Shown: positions 43,510 through 51,981 of the stretch, piece after piece | Position numbering within the stretch: position 1 is the first letter of the stretch | Layout: each line of letters begins with the position of its first letter | Source: Pseudomonadota bacterium | Lineage (GTDB): Bacteria > Pseudomonadota > Alphaproteobacteria > Sphingomonadales > Sphingomonadaceae | DNA length: 64,000 bases | NCBI GenBank assembly: GCA_021849075.1 | Contig: JAJZTH010000009.1 | Coordinates: 1-64,000 of the forward strand | Direction: 5' to 3' | Notes under the pieces: model-generated | What the model saw: the letters and a program-made list of their open reading frames with translations, nothing else | Told to the model about the DNA's origin: nothing | Databases searched by the model: none | Program-made: the position numbers and the translations under genes

Positions 43510-44077
43510 TATCCGCGCTCAACTCACCCGCGTCCGCGAAGCGGCCAATGATGTCGCCGTAACCGCGACCGATCGTATCAAGGACACGACCGAAAAAGCG
43601 CGTGAGGGCGCCGGCGACCTGATCCAGACCGGCGTGGACAAGGCCAACGACGCCTATGTCGACGCCCGGGACAAGACCCAGCGTGCGGCCGCCCGCGCCA
43701 ATCAGATCGTGCAGGAACATCCGGTGATGGCTGTTGCCGGCGCGGTTGCCGCCGGCGCGCTGATCGCGTGGATGTTCCCCAAGAGCCGCCGCGCCATGCA
43801 GGCGCTGCCCGGCCTTGCCGCCTCTGCCGGCGCAAAGATGGTGGAGGCCGCCGTCGCGGCGCGCGCCGCTGCCGCCGAAAGCGCTGAAACGGTCAAGCAG
43901 GGCGCCACCAGCGCGATCAGTGCAGCAGGCGATGCGGCATCCAGTGCGAAGGACAGCGTGGTCGCCGCAGAACTGCCCGCAAAGGCATCCAAGCTGGCGG
44001 ATGACGTCGCTTCTCTGGTCGCCGCGCGCGTCGATGCGATCAGCAGCGCGATCAAGGCGCGATTGCCCAAAAGCTAA
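43502..44077 (+). CDS. DUF883/ElaB-YqjD-like membrane protein
   Basis: Amphipathic helix-rich; EHPVMAVAGAVAAGALIAWMF anchor. Confidence 0.7.
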   Translation: MADIRAQLTRVREAANDVAVTATDRIKDTTEKAREGAGDLIQTGVDKANDAYVDARDKTQRAAARANQIVQEHPVMAVAGAVAAGALIAWMFPKSRRAMQALPGLAASAGAKMVEAAVAARAAAAESAETVKQGATSAISAAGDAASSAKDSVVAAELPAKASKLADDVASLVAARVDAISSAIKARLPKS

Positions 44078-44180
44078 TCGCGATTGCGGGATATGCAATC
44101 GCAGGCCGGCCTGCCCACCTTGGCTGATCGTGGAGGCAATGCTAAAGCCCCGCTATCAGCCAAGGAGAAAATATAAAACC

Positions 44181-44402
44181 ATGAGCAAGATGCATCTGGT
44201 GATGGGTGGCCGCGTCACCAACCCGCAGACGCTGGAATTCAAGGACCTCAGCCAGGTCGATCTGGTCGGCGTGTTTCCTGATTATGCTTCTGCCGAAAAG
44301 GCATGGCGCGGCGCCGCGCAGCGCACGGTGGACGACGCCGAAATGCGCTATGTGATCGTGCATCTGCACCGCCTGCTGGAACCGGAACTGCCCAGCGCCT
44401 GA
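44181..44402 (+). CDS. DUF4170-like small protein
   Basis: MSKMHLVMGGRVTNPQTLEFKDLSQVDLVGVFPDYASAEKAWRGAAQRTVDDAEMRYVIVHLHRLLEP. Confidence 0.75.
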   Translation: MSKMHLVMGGRVTNPQTLEFKDLSQVDLVGVFPDYASAEKAWRGAAQRTVDDAEMRYVIVHLHRLLEPELPSA

Positions 44403-44498
44403 TCCGGCGACGATCGCGTCGGGCGAAATCATCGGACGGAGCAGATACTCCCCGATTTCGCCCGATGCGGCCGTAAACAGGATCGATAAAAAAGTGCG

Positions 44499-45158
44499 TT
44501 AATGCACCGCGCGCGGCTTCTTGCGGAACCGCCAGCGCAATAACGGGCGCGTCACCGCCAGCCCGGCCAGAAAGCCGCCAATATGCGCGGCGATCGCGAT
44601 CTGGCCCAGATCGCCAAATCCACCAGACGACGCCAGACCGATCATCAACTGGATCCCGATCCACGCCGCGGCCAGCCATAGCACCCGCACCAGATTGGCC
44701 GATAACGGCCCGATGCGACGCACCTGTTGCTGACTGTAAAGCAGCGAATAAGTCGCCAATATCGCCGAAATCGCCCCGCTCGCCCCGACCATCGGATTGG
44801 TCGACGCCGGGTCGACCAGCCATTGCGCCAGACAGGCGGCATAGGCGCCGACGCCGTAAAGAAACAGCGTCCCGCCCCACCCCAGCACATGTTCCACCTG
44901 CCGCCCGCAAAAAAGCAACATGAACATGTTGAAGCCGATGTGCAGCCAGCCGGCATGGATCAGCGTGCAACTGACCGGCGTCAGCCAGACCGGCACCGCC
45001 ATCATGCCCTGCAACAACGCCGGATCGCCCAGGCGCGCCGGAATGAAGCCGCCGATGATGGCGGCATCCGCCACCTTTCCGGCCAGATATAGCAGCAGGA
45101 ATGCGGCGACGCTGATCGCCGCGATCCCGTTGGTGGCGCGTCCGGCAGGCAGCTTCAC
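44499..45158 (-). CDS. Rhomboid family intramembrane serine protease
   Basis: HIGFNMFMLLFCGRQVEHVLG, GASGAISAIL, AHIGGFLAGL. Confidence 0.93.
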   Translation of the reverse strand: MKLPAGRATNGIAAISVAAFLLLYLAGKVADAAIIGGFIPARLGDPALLQGMMAVPVWLTPVSCTLIHAGWLHIGFNMFMLLFCGRQVEHVLGWGGTLFLYGVGAYAACLAQWLVDPASTNPMVGASGAISAILATYSLLYSQQQVRRIGPLSANLVRVLWLAAAWIGIQLMIGLASSGGFGDLGQIAIAAHIGGFLAGLAVTRPLLRWRFRKKPRAVH

Positions 45159-45163
45159 GACGC

Positions 45164-45640
45164 TCAGATGAACTGGATCTTGTCGACCAGGTAGAATTTG
45201 TCGCCCGACGGGACAGACACTTCCACCTCGTCACCAACCTCGCGGCCGATCAGCGCACGGCCCAACGGGCTGTTATAGCTGATCATGCCCGCCTTGGCGT
45301 CCGCCTCGGCCTGGCCCACGATCTGATATTTGACCGGCTTGTCGTCTTCATCCAGCAGCGTCACGGTCGCGCCGAAAATGATCTTGTTGCCCGACAGCGT
45401 GGTCGGATCGATGATCTGGGCGCGCGACAGCTTGTCTTCCAGATCGTTGATCGTCGCTTCGACCTGACCCTGACGCTCCTTGGCGGCATGATATTCGGCA
45501 TTTTCCGACAGGTCGCCATGCGCGCGCGCTTCCTCGATGGCGTCCACGATCAAAGGCCGCTCAGCCTTCAACTCGCGGAGCTGCGCATTGAGCTTGTCAT
45601 AGCCCTGTTGCAGCATCGGCATCTTCTCGACGGTCGCCAT
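45164..45640 (-). CDS. greA: Transcription elongation factor GreA
   Basis: [50 protein letters not shown]. Confidence 0.97.
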   Translation of the reverse strand: MATVEKMPMLQQGYDKLNAQLRELKAERPLIVDAIEEARAHGDLSENAEYHAAKERQGQVEATINDLEDKLSRAQIIDPTTLSGNKIIFGATVTLLDEDDKPVKYQIVGQAEADAKAGMISYNSPLGRALIGREVGDEVEVSVPSGDKFYLVDKIQFI

Positions 45641-45672
45641 TCCCTAAAAATCCTTCGTCAAAACTTCCCTCT

Positions 45673-45695
45673 GGCGGCCCCCACTCGGGGCCGCC
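45673..45695 (-). terminator. Hairpin between carB and greA
   Basis: GGCGGCCCC-CACTC-GGGGCCGCC, followed by GTTTTGA on the minus strand. Confidence 0.5.
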
Positions 45696-45722
45696 CCGCA
45701 GCATCATTCCTTGGGCAGGGGT

Positions 45723-48700
45723 TCAGGCTTGCGACAGGGGATAATAGGACTGGAGCGAGCGCACTTCAAGGGCATGCCCGCGAAGCGCCTCGATCGCATC
45801 GGCCGCGGCGACGCTCGCCGTCGCGGTGGTGAAGCTCGCAATCTTCGCGCGCAGCGCCGATGTGCGGATCGCCTTGCTGTCCTTCAGCGACTGCCAGCCT
45901 TCGGTGGTGTTGAAGATCAGTTGCACATCGCCGTCGGTGATCCGGTCCACGATATGCGGACGCCCTTCAGCCACCTTGTTCACCGTCTCCACGGCGATGC
46001 CATGGTCGGCCAGATAGACGGCCGTGCCGCCGGTGGCGATGATGGTGAAGCCCATGGCCGCCAGCTTCTGCACCGCCGGCAGGATCACCGGCTTGTCGCT
46101 GTCCTTGACGGATACGAACACGGTGCCGTTGGTCGGCAGCACGGTTCCCGCCCCCAACTGCGCCTTGGCGAAGGCGGTCGCGAAATTGCTATCAATCCCC
46201 ATGACTTCGCCAGTGCTCTTCATTTCCGGCGACAGCACCGGATCGACCCCGGGGAAGCGATTGAACGGGAAGACCGCTTCCTTGACCGCCACATGGTCGA
46301 TCGCATTGCGATCGATCACCGGCAGGTCCTTCAGCTTTTCGCCCGCCATCACGCGCGACGCGATCTTGGCGATGGGCGTGCCGATCGCCTTGGCGACGAA
46401 GGGCACGGTGCGGCTGGCGCGCGGATTCACCTCGATCAGATAGACGACGCCATCCTTGACCGCGAACTGGATGTTCATCAGGCCGCGCACCGACAGCGCA
46501 CGGGCCAGCACTTCGGTCTGACGCTCAATCTCTGCGATGATCTCGGCCGACAGGCTGTAGGGCGGCAGCGAACAGGCGCTGTCGCCCGAATGGACGCCGG
46601 CCTCTTCGATATGCTGCAATACGCCGGCCACGACGACATCGTCGCCATCGCACAACGCATCGACGTCGACCTCGACCGCATCGCGCAGATACTGATCGAT
46701 CAGCACCGGGGAATCGCCCGACACCTGAACGGCGGTGGTGATATATTCCTCCAACTGTGCCTGACCGTCGACAATCTCCATCGCCCGGCCACCCAGCACA
46801 TAGCTGGGACGCATCAGCACCGGATAGCCGATGCGGTTGGCGACTGCGATCGCCTCTTCGCGGCTGCGGGCGATGCCGTTGGCCGGCTGCTTCAGCTTCA
46901 GCTTGTCGATCAGCGCCGCAAAACGCTCGCGATCTTCGGCCAGATCGATGGCGTCGGGCGATGTGCCGAGGATCGGCACGCCGGCATCCTCCAGCGCCTG
47001 CGCCAGCTTGAGCGGCGTCTGCCCGCCAAATTGCACCAGCACGCCCGCCAGCGTCCCCTGCGACATTTCGACATGCAGGATTTCCAGCACATCTTCCGCC
47101 GTCAGCGGCTCGAAATAGAGGCGGTCGGACGTATCATAGTCGGTCGACACGGTTTCCGGATTACAGTTGACCATGATCGTCTCATAACCGGCCTCGCTCA
47201 GCGCGAAACAGGCATGGACGCAGCAATAGTCGAACTCGATGCCCTGCCCGATCCGGTTGGGACCACCGCCCAATATGACGACCTTCTTGCGGTCACTGGG
47301 CTGCGCCTCATTCTCCGCCTCGCCGAACAGCGGCGCTTCATAGGTGGAGTACATGTAGGGCGTCTTCGCCTCGAACTCGGCGGCGCAGGTGTCGATGCGC
47401 TTGAAGACCGGGCGCACGCCCAGACGATGGCGCAACGCGCGCACTTCATCCTCGGTCACGCCGCCGGTCATCGCCTTGATCGCTTCATGGATCAGGCCCG
47501 AACCGCGCGCGATGCCGCGCTCATTGCCGCGCAGGTTCGCGGACTTGAGCGCCAGCCACGCCAGGCGCTTGTCGGAAAAGCCCATCGATTTCAGGCGGCG
47601 CATGCCGTCCGTATCCTGCGGCAGGCCATTGGCCAGCACCTCGGCTTCCGCGTCGACGATTTCCTTGATCCGCTCCAGGAACCAGGGGTCGAACTTGGCG
47701 ATATTATGGATTTCCTGAACGGTCAGCCCTTCACGCAGCGCCTGCGCCGCGACCAGCAACCGATCGGGCGTCGCCTGCGCCAGTGCGGCAATGATATCGT
47801 CCTTGGGCGCGCCGACCAAATGATCGACCTGATTGAAACCGCTAAGGCCCGTTTCCAGACCGCGGAGCGCCTTCTGCATCGATTCATGAATGTTGCGGCC
47901 GATCGCCATGACTTCGCCGACCGACTTCATCGCCGTGCCCAGCAGCGGCTCGGCGCCCTTGAACTTTTCGAAGGCGAAGCGCGGGATCTTGGTCACGACA
48001 TAGTCGATGGTCGGTTCGAACGATGCCGGCGTCGCGCCGGTAATGTCATTTTCGATCTCGTCCAGCGTATAGCCCACGGCCAGCTTCGCAGCGACCTTGG
48101 CGATCGGGAAGCCGGTCGCCTTCGACGCCAGCGCGGAAGAACGCGACACGCGCGGGTTCATCTCGATCACGATCAGCCGGCCATCCTTCGGATTGACCGC
48201 GAACTGCACGTTGGAACCACCCGTTTCCACGCCGATTTCACGCAATGTCGCGATGCTCGCGTTGCGCATGATCTGATATTCCTTGTCGGTCAGCGTCAGC
48301 GCCGGCGCGACAGTGATGCTATCGCCCGTATGGACGCCCATCGGATCGACATTTTCGATCGAACAGATGATGATGGCATTGTCGTTGCGATCGCGCACCA
48401 CTTCCATCTCATATTCTTTCCAGCCGATCAGCGATTCCTCGATCAGCACCTCGGTCGTCGGCGAAGCGTCCAGGCCACCGCGCACGATGTTGACGAACTC
48501 TTCGCGATTATAGGCGATGCCGCCGCCGGTACCGCCCATGGTGAAGCTGGGCCGGATGATCGAGGGAAGGCCGGTATATTCCAGCGCCTCCAGCGCCTCT
48601 TCCATTGTGTGGGCAATGCGCGAGCGGGCGCTTTCAAGGCCGATCTTGTCCATCGCGTCGCGGAACTTGATCCGGTCTTCGGCCTTGTCGATGGCTTCGG

Positions 48701-49058
48701 CATCCGCGCCGATCATGTGCACGCCGAACTTTTCCAGCGTGCCGTCATTATAGAGCGCCAGCGCGGTGTTCAGCGCCGTCTGTCCGCCCATCGTCGGCAG
48801 CACCGCGTCGGGCCGCTCCTTCTCGATGATCTTCGCAACGATTTCGGGCGTGATCGGCTCGACATAGGTGGCGTCGGCAAATTCCGGGTCGGTCATGATC
48901 GTGGCCGGGTTGGAATTGACCAGGATGATGCGATAGCCCTCTTCCTTGAGCGCCTTCACCGCCTGCGTGCCCGAATAATCGAACTCGCACGCCTGGCCGA
49001 TGATGATCGGACCAGCGCCGATGATGAGGATGGAGGAGATGTCGGTGCGTTTGGGCAT
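45723..49058 (-). CDS. carB: Carbamoyl-phosphate synthase large subunit
   Basis: [42 protein letters not shown]; internal duplication. Confidence 0.98.
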   Translation of the reverse strand: MPKRTDISSILIIGAGPIIIGQACEFDYSGTQAVKALKEEGYRIILVNSNPATIMTDPEFADATYVEPITPEIVAKIIEKERPDAVLPTMGGQTALNTALALYNDGTLEKFGVHMIGADAEAIDKAEDRIKFRDAMDKIGLESARSRIAHTMEEALEALEYTGLPSIIRPSFTMGGTGGGIAYNREEFVNIVRGGLDASPTTEVLIEESLIGWKEYEMEVVRDRNDNAIIICSIENVDPMGVHTGDSITVAPALTLTDKEYQIMRNASIATLREIGVETGGSNVQFAVNPKDGRLIVIEMNPRVSRSSALASKATGFPIAKVAAKLAVGYTLDEIENDITGATPASFEPTIDYVVTKIPRFAFEKFKGAEPLLGTAMKSVGEVMAIGRNIHESMQKALRGLETGLSGFNQVDHLVGAPKDDIIAALAQATPDRLLVAAQALREGLTVQEIHNIAKFDPWFLERIKEIVDAEAEVLANGLPQDTDGMRRLKSMGFSDKRLAWLALKSANLRGNERGIARGSGLIHEAIKAMTGGVTEDEVRALRHRLGVRPVFKRIDTCAAEFEAKTPYMYSTYEAPLFGEAENEAQPSDRKKVVILGGGPNRIGQGIEFDYCCVHACFALSEAGYETIMVNCNPETVSTDYDTSDRLYFEPLTAEDVLEILHVEMSQGTLAGVLVQFGGQTPLKLAQALEDAGVPILGTSPDAIDLAEDRERFAALIDKLKLKQPANGIARSREEAIAVANRIGYPVLMRPSYVLGGRAMEIVDGQAQLEEYITTAVQVSGDSPVLIDQYLRDAVEVDVDALCDGDDVVVAGVLQHIEEAGVHSGDSACSLPPYSLSAEIIAEIERQTEVLARALSVRGLMNIQFAVKDGVVYLIEVNPRASRTVPFVAKAIGTPIAKIASRVMAGEKLKDLPVIDRNAIDHVAVKEAVFPFNRFPGVDPVLSPEMKSTGEVMGIDSNFATAFAKAQLGAGTVLPTNGTVFVSVKDSDKPVILPAVQKLAAMGFTIIATGGTAVYLADHGIAVETVNKVAEGRPHIVDRITDGDVQLIFNTTEGWQSLKDSKAIRTSALRAKIASFTTATASVAAADAIEALRGHALEVRSLQSYYPLSQA

Positions 49059-49384
49059 TAGTTCAGCCTGTTTTCGGTCAATGTGATGCCCGCTGGTGAA
49101 GCGGCCTTGATACAGTCGAGCGTCCGTGCATCGGACGAAGAAAGTCGAAATGTGAAACCAACGAAGCTATCCGAAGCATTCACCGGCCCATATTCCGACA
49201 CACCGCACTTTTTCAAAAGAGCGGGTAATCTTGTTGCGGCATCCGGGATAATCGTCCCTTCAGCATCTGATTGAACGCCCGCGCTCGCGAATGCCTCAAT
49301 CCTATATTCGGTCGGCTTCACGGCAGCGCTGCAACCAGAAGCAATAAAAGGCAAAGCCATAGCGAATGGAGTTGCCCGCCCCAT
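49058..49384 (-). CDS. Putative small lipoprotein
   Basis: [23 protein letters not shown] lipobox; stop overlaps carB ATG (TAATG). Confidence 0.65.
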   Translation of the reverse strand: MGRATPFAMALPFIASGCSAAVKPTEYRIEAFASAGVQSDAEGTIIPDAATRLPALLKKCGVSEYGPVNASDSFVGFTFRLSSSDARTLDCIKAASPAGITLTENRLN

Positions 49385-49752
49385 CAATGCACGCCCCCCG
49401 CCTGCGCCTCGCATCCCCAGCCGTCATATTCGACGCCGCAGAGGATTTCGATCTGGAGGCACTTTTTGGTCAGCGCACGGATCGACGCTTCGTCGACCGG
49501 CTGCACGCATTCCAGGAACAGGAACAGGTCGCCATCCTCATCCTCTTCCCTGTCCAGTTCGACAAAGCCGAACTGGCTGGCGATGATCAGGACGCGCTCG
49601 AAATCCTGCTCGCTGCCCTTGAAGCTGACGTCCACGGGCCGCGCGATGCGCGCGACGTCGCCATTGCGCTTCAGGTTGGCGAGGACGGACTTGTCCGCCT
49701 CCCACTCTGCGGCAAGGCGCGCTTCGTCAACGGGGGGCAGGTTCTGGCTCAC
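49384..49752 (-). CDS. RraB-family (RNase E regulator-like) protein
   Basis: LAAEWEADKSVLANLKRNGDVARIARPVDVSFKGSEQDFERVLIIASQFGFVELD...DGWGCEAQ. Confidence 0.75.
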   Translation of the reverse strand: MSQNLPPVDEARLAAEWEADKSVLANLKRNGDVARIARPVDVSFKGSEQDFERVLIIASQFGFVELDREEDEDGDLFLFLECVQPVDEASIRALTKKCLQIEILCGVEYDGWGCEAQAGGVH

Positions 49753-50927
49753 GCGGCGACCGCGCCCTTCAGGCCATCTACGAACTTGCGGAACAGATAG
49801 AAGCTGTCCTGCGGACCCGGCGACGCTTCTGGGTGGTACTGCACCGAAAAGGCGCTCTTGTCGGTCAGTTCGATGCCGCAATTGCTGCCGTCGAACAGCG
49901 AGATGTGGGTCGAACGCGCATTGGCGGGCAGCGTGTCGACATCGACCGCAAAGCCATGGTTCATGCTGGTGATCTCGACCAGACCGTCCGACAGGCGCTT
50001 GACCGGATGGTTCGCGCCGCGATGGCCCTGATGCATCTTGATCGTCTTCGCGCCCACAGCGAGGCCCAGCAACTGGTGGCCAAGGCAGATACCGAACACC
50101 GGAATATCGGCCGCCAGCACGCTCTGGATCACCGGCACGGCATAGTCGCCCGTTGCCGCCGGATCGCCCGGACCGTTGGACAGGAAAACGCCGTCGGGCT
50201 TCTGCTCCATTACCTGTTCATAGCTGGCGGTGGCGGGCAGCACGGTGACGCGCGCGCCGGCCTGCACCAGATTGCGGAAGATATTGTTCTTCGCGCCATA
50301 ATCGATCGCAACGACATGGGGCCGCTCTTCGCCGGCTTCATTCAGGCCATAGCCATGGCCCAGCTTCCACACGCCGTCCTTCCACAGGCGGCTTTCCTTG
50401 CCCGTGACTTCGATGGCGAGGTCCATGCCCTCCAGCCCCGGCCATGCGGCGGCCTTGGCGGTGAGCGCGGCGATATCGAAATTGCCTTCGGGATCATGGG
50501 CGATCACGACATTGGGCGCGCCCTTGATGCGGATCAGGCGGGTCAGCGCGCGCGTATCTACCCCGGCAAGGCCAATGCGGCCATTTTCGCGCATCCACTG
50601 GTCGAAGGGTTCGACATTGCGGAAATTGCTGGGGCTGGTGACGTCCTGCCGCACGATGCAGCCCAGCGCATAGGGGCTGTTCGCCTCCACATCGTCCAGG
50701 TTGGTGCCGACATTGCCGATATGCGGGAAGGTGAAGTTGATGATCTGCCCGGCATAGCTGGGATCGGTCATGATCTCCTGATAGCCGGTGATCGACGTAT
50801 TGAAGCACAATTCGCCCACCGCGTCGCCGACCGCGCCGAAGCCACGGCCGAACACGGCGCTGCCATCGGCAAAAACCACGACCCCTGTCGCTCCTTTAGG
50901 CACAATGAGGGTCTTGGCGTCTGCCAT
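49749..50927 (-). CDS. carA: Carbamoyl-phosphate synthase small subunit
   Basis: SITGYQEIMTDPSYAGQIINFTFPHIGNVG; GICLGHQLLGLA; YHPEASPGPQDS. Confidence 0.97.
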   Translation of the reverse strand: MADAKTLIVPKGATGVVVFADGSAVFGRGFGAVGDAVGELCFNTSITGYQEIMTDPSYAGQIINFTFPHIGNVGTNLDDVEANSPYALGCIVRQDVTSPSNFRNVEPFDQWMRENGRIGLAGVDTRALTRLIRIKGAPNVVIAHDPEGNFDIAALTAKAAAWPGLEGMDLAIEVTGKESRLWKDGVWKLGHGYGLNEAGEERPHVVAIDYGAKNNIFRNLVQAGARVTVLPATASYEQVMEQKPDGVFLSNGPGDPAATGDYAVPVIQSVLAADIPVFGICLGHQLLGLAVGAKTIKMHQGHRGANHPVKRLSDGLVEITSMNHGFAVDVDTLPANARSTHISLFDGSNCGIELTDKSAFSVQYHPEASPGPQDSFYLFRKFVDGLKGAVAA

Positions 50928-51081
50928 GGTCTGCGGTCCTTTATGCTTTTGCGGGAACCCGTCTGCTGCGGGTTAAACGGCCGGTCAGGTAGGCGCGCAT
51001 CCCTCCAAGGTCAACGTCTGTTAAAAATCTCTTTTGCCGTTATATCTGCTCCTTTCCCGAAGAGACAGGATATATTCGCCG

Positions 51082-51534
51082 ATGATTCGCGAGCAGGTTA
51101 AGAGCGCCCAGATCGAGTCGATGAAGGCCGGCGACAAGGAAAGGCTGGCCGCCGTGCGCCTGATCCTGGCGAAGCTGAAGGACCGCGACATCGAACTGCG
51201 CACCGCCGCCACCGTGCCGGACGATGACGCCGTGGTCGTGGAAGTGCTCCAGAAGATGGTGAAGCAGCGCCGCGAATCGATCGACATGTTCAAAAATGGC
51301 GGCCGCGACGAACTGGCGGCCAAGGAACAGGCCGAACTGGACGTCATCGAAAGCTTCCTGCCCCAGCAACTGACCGAGGACGAAACGAAGGCCGCGATCG
51401 AAGGCATCAAGGCCGAAGTCGGCGCGTCCAGCGTGAAGGACATGGGCAAGGTGATGGCCGTGCTGAAGGAACGCCACGGTTCCGTCATCGACATGAGCAA
51501 GGCAAGCGGGCTGGTAAAGGCGGCTTTGGGCTGA
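51082..51534 (+). CDS. GatB/YqeY domain-containing protein
   Basis: MIREQVKSAQIESMKAGDKERLAAVRLILAKLKDRDIELRT. Confidence 0.93.
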   Translation: MIREQVKSAQIESMKAGDKERLAAVRLILAKLKDRDIELRTAATVPDDDAVVVEVLQKMVKQRRESIDMFKNGGRDELAAKEQAELDVIESFLPQQLTEDETKAAIEGIKAEVGASSVKDMGKVMAVLKERHGSVIDMSKASGLVKAALG

Positions 51535-51550
51535 CCTTTCGCTCATAATT

Positions 51551-51590
51551 CCCCTCCCGCTTGCGGGAGGGGTCAGGGGAGGGCATGTTC
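51551..51590. repeat. Left inverted repeat of the DUF559 element
   Basis: CCCCTCCCGCTTGCGGGAGGGGTCAGGGGAGGGCATGTTC; 37/40 identical to the reverse complement of 51933-51972. Confidence 0.92.
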
Positions 51591-51597
51591 AACCCTG

Positions 51598-51981
51598 ATG
51601 GACAAAGGCTACGCCCGCCCCACTGCAAAAGCCCGCGCACTGCGCAACAATGCCACGGAAGCCGAACGCGCTCTGTGGCACGCCATCAGCGCCCGTAAAG
51701 TTTCCAACCTCCGCTTCAACCGTCAGGTGCCGATCGGCCCTTTCATTTGCGATTTCGTGGCCCGCTCCATCAGTCTGGTGATCGAAGTTGACGGCGGACA
51801 GCATAATGACGCGGTCGATGCGGAACGGACGCGCTATATTGAAGCACAGGGCTTTCGTGTGATCCGCTTTTGGAACAATGATGTTCTGGGCAACATCGAG
51901 GGCGTGATTGAGGAAATCGAACGGGTGATTGCGAACATGCCCTCCCCCACCCCCTCCCGCAAGCGGGAGGGGAGTCTTTGA
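51598..51981 (+). CDS. DUF559 endonuclease-domain protein (PD-(D/E)XK/Vsr-like)
   Basis: LRFNRQVPIGPFICDFVARSISLVIEVDGGQHNDAVDAERTRYIEAQGFRVIRFWNNDVLGNIEGV. Confidence 0.92.
   Translation: MDKGYARPTAKARALRNNATEAERALWHAISARKVSNLRFNRQVPIGPFICDFVARSISLVIEVDGGQHNDAVDAERTRYIEAQGFRVIRFWNNDVLGNIEGVIEEIERVIANMPSPTPSRKREGSL
51933..51972. repeat. Right inverted repeat of the DUF559 element
   Basis: GAACATGCCCTCCCCCACCCCCTCCCGCAAGCGGGAGGGG; lies inside the 3' end of the DUF559 ORF and carries the dnaG SD. Confidence 0.92.

Larger units (their letters stand above)
51551..51972 (+). mobile_element. Candidate inverted-repeat-bounded DUF559 nuclease element (422 bp)
   Basis: One nuclease ORF enclosed by 40-bp inverted repeats that themselves contain REP-like palindromes; inserted in yqeY-dnaG. 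Confidence 0.55.

Noticed and set aside
45711-49061. Long + strand ORF of 1116 aa opposite carB
   Set aside because: Arg/His/Asp-rich shadow ORF antisense to a clearly recognised carB; typical of high-GC DNA.
51551-51972. Possibility that the DUF559 repeats are a CRISPR or ordinary IS
   Set aside because: Only two inverted copies, no spacers, no DDE/tyrosine transposase and no visible target-site duplication; reported instead as a candidate nuclease element.
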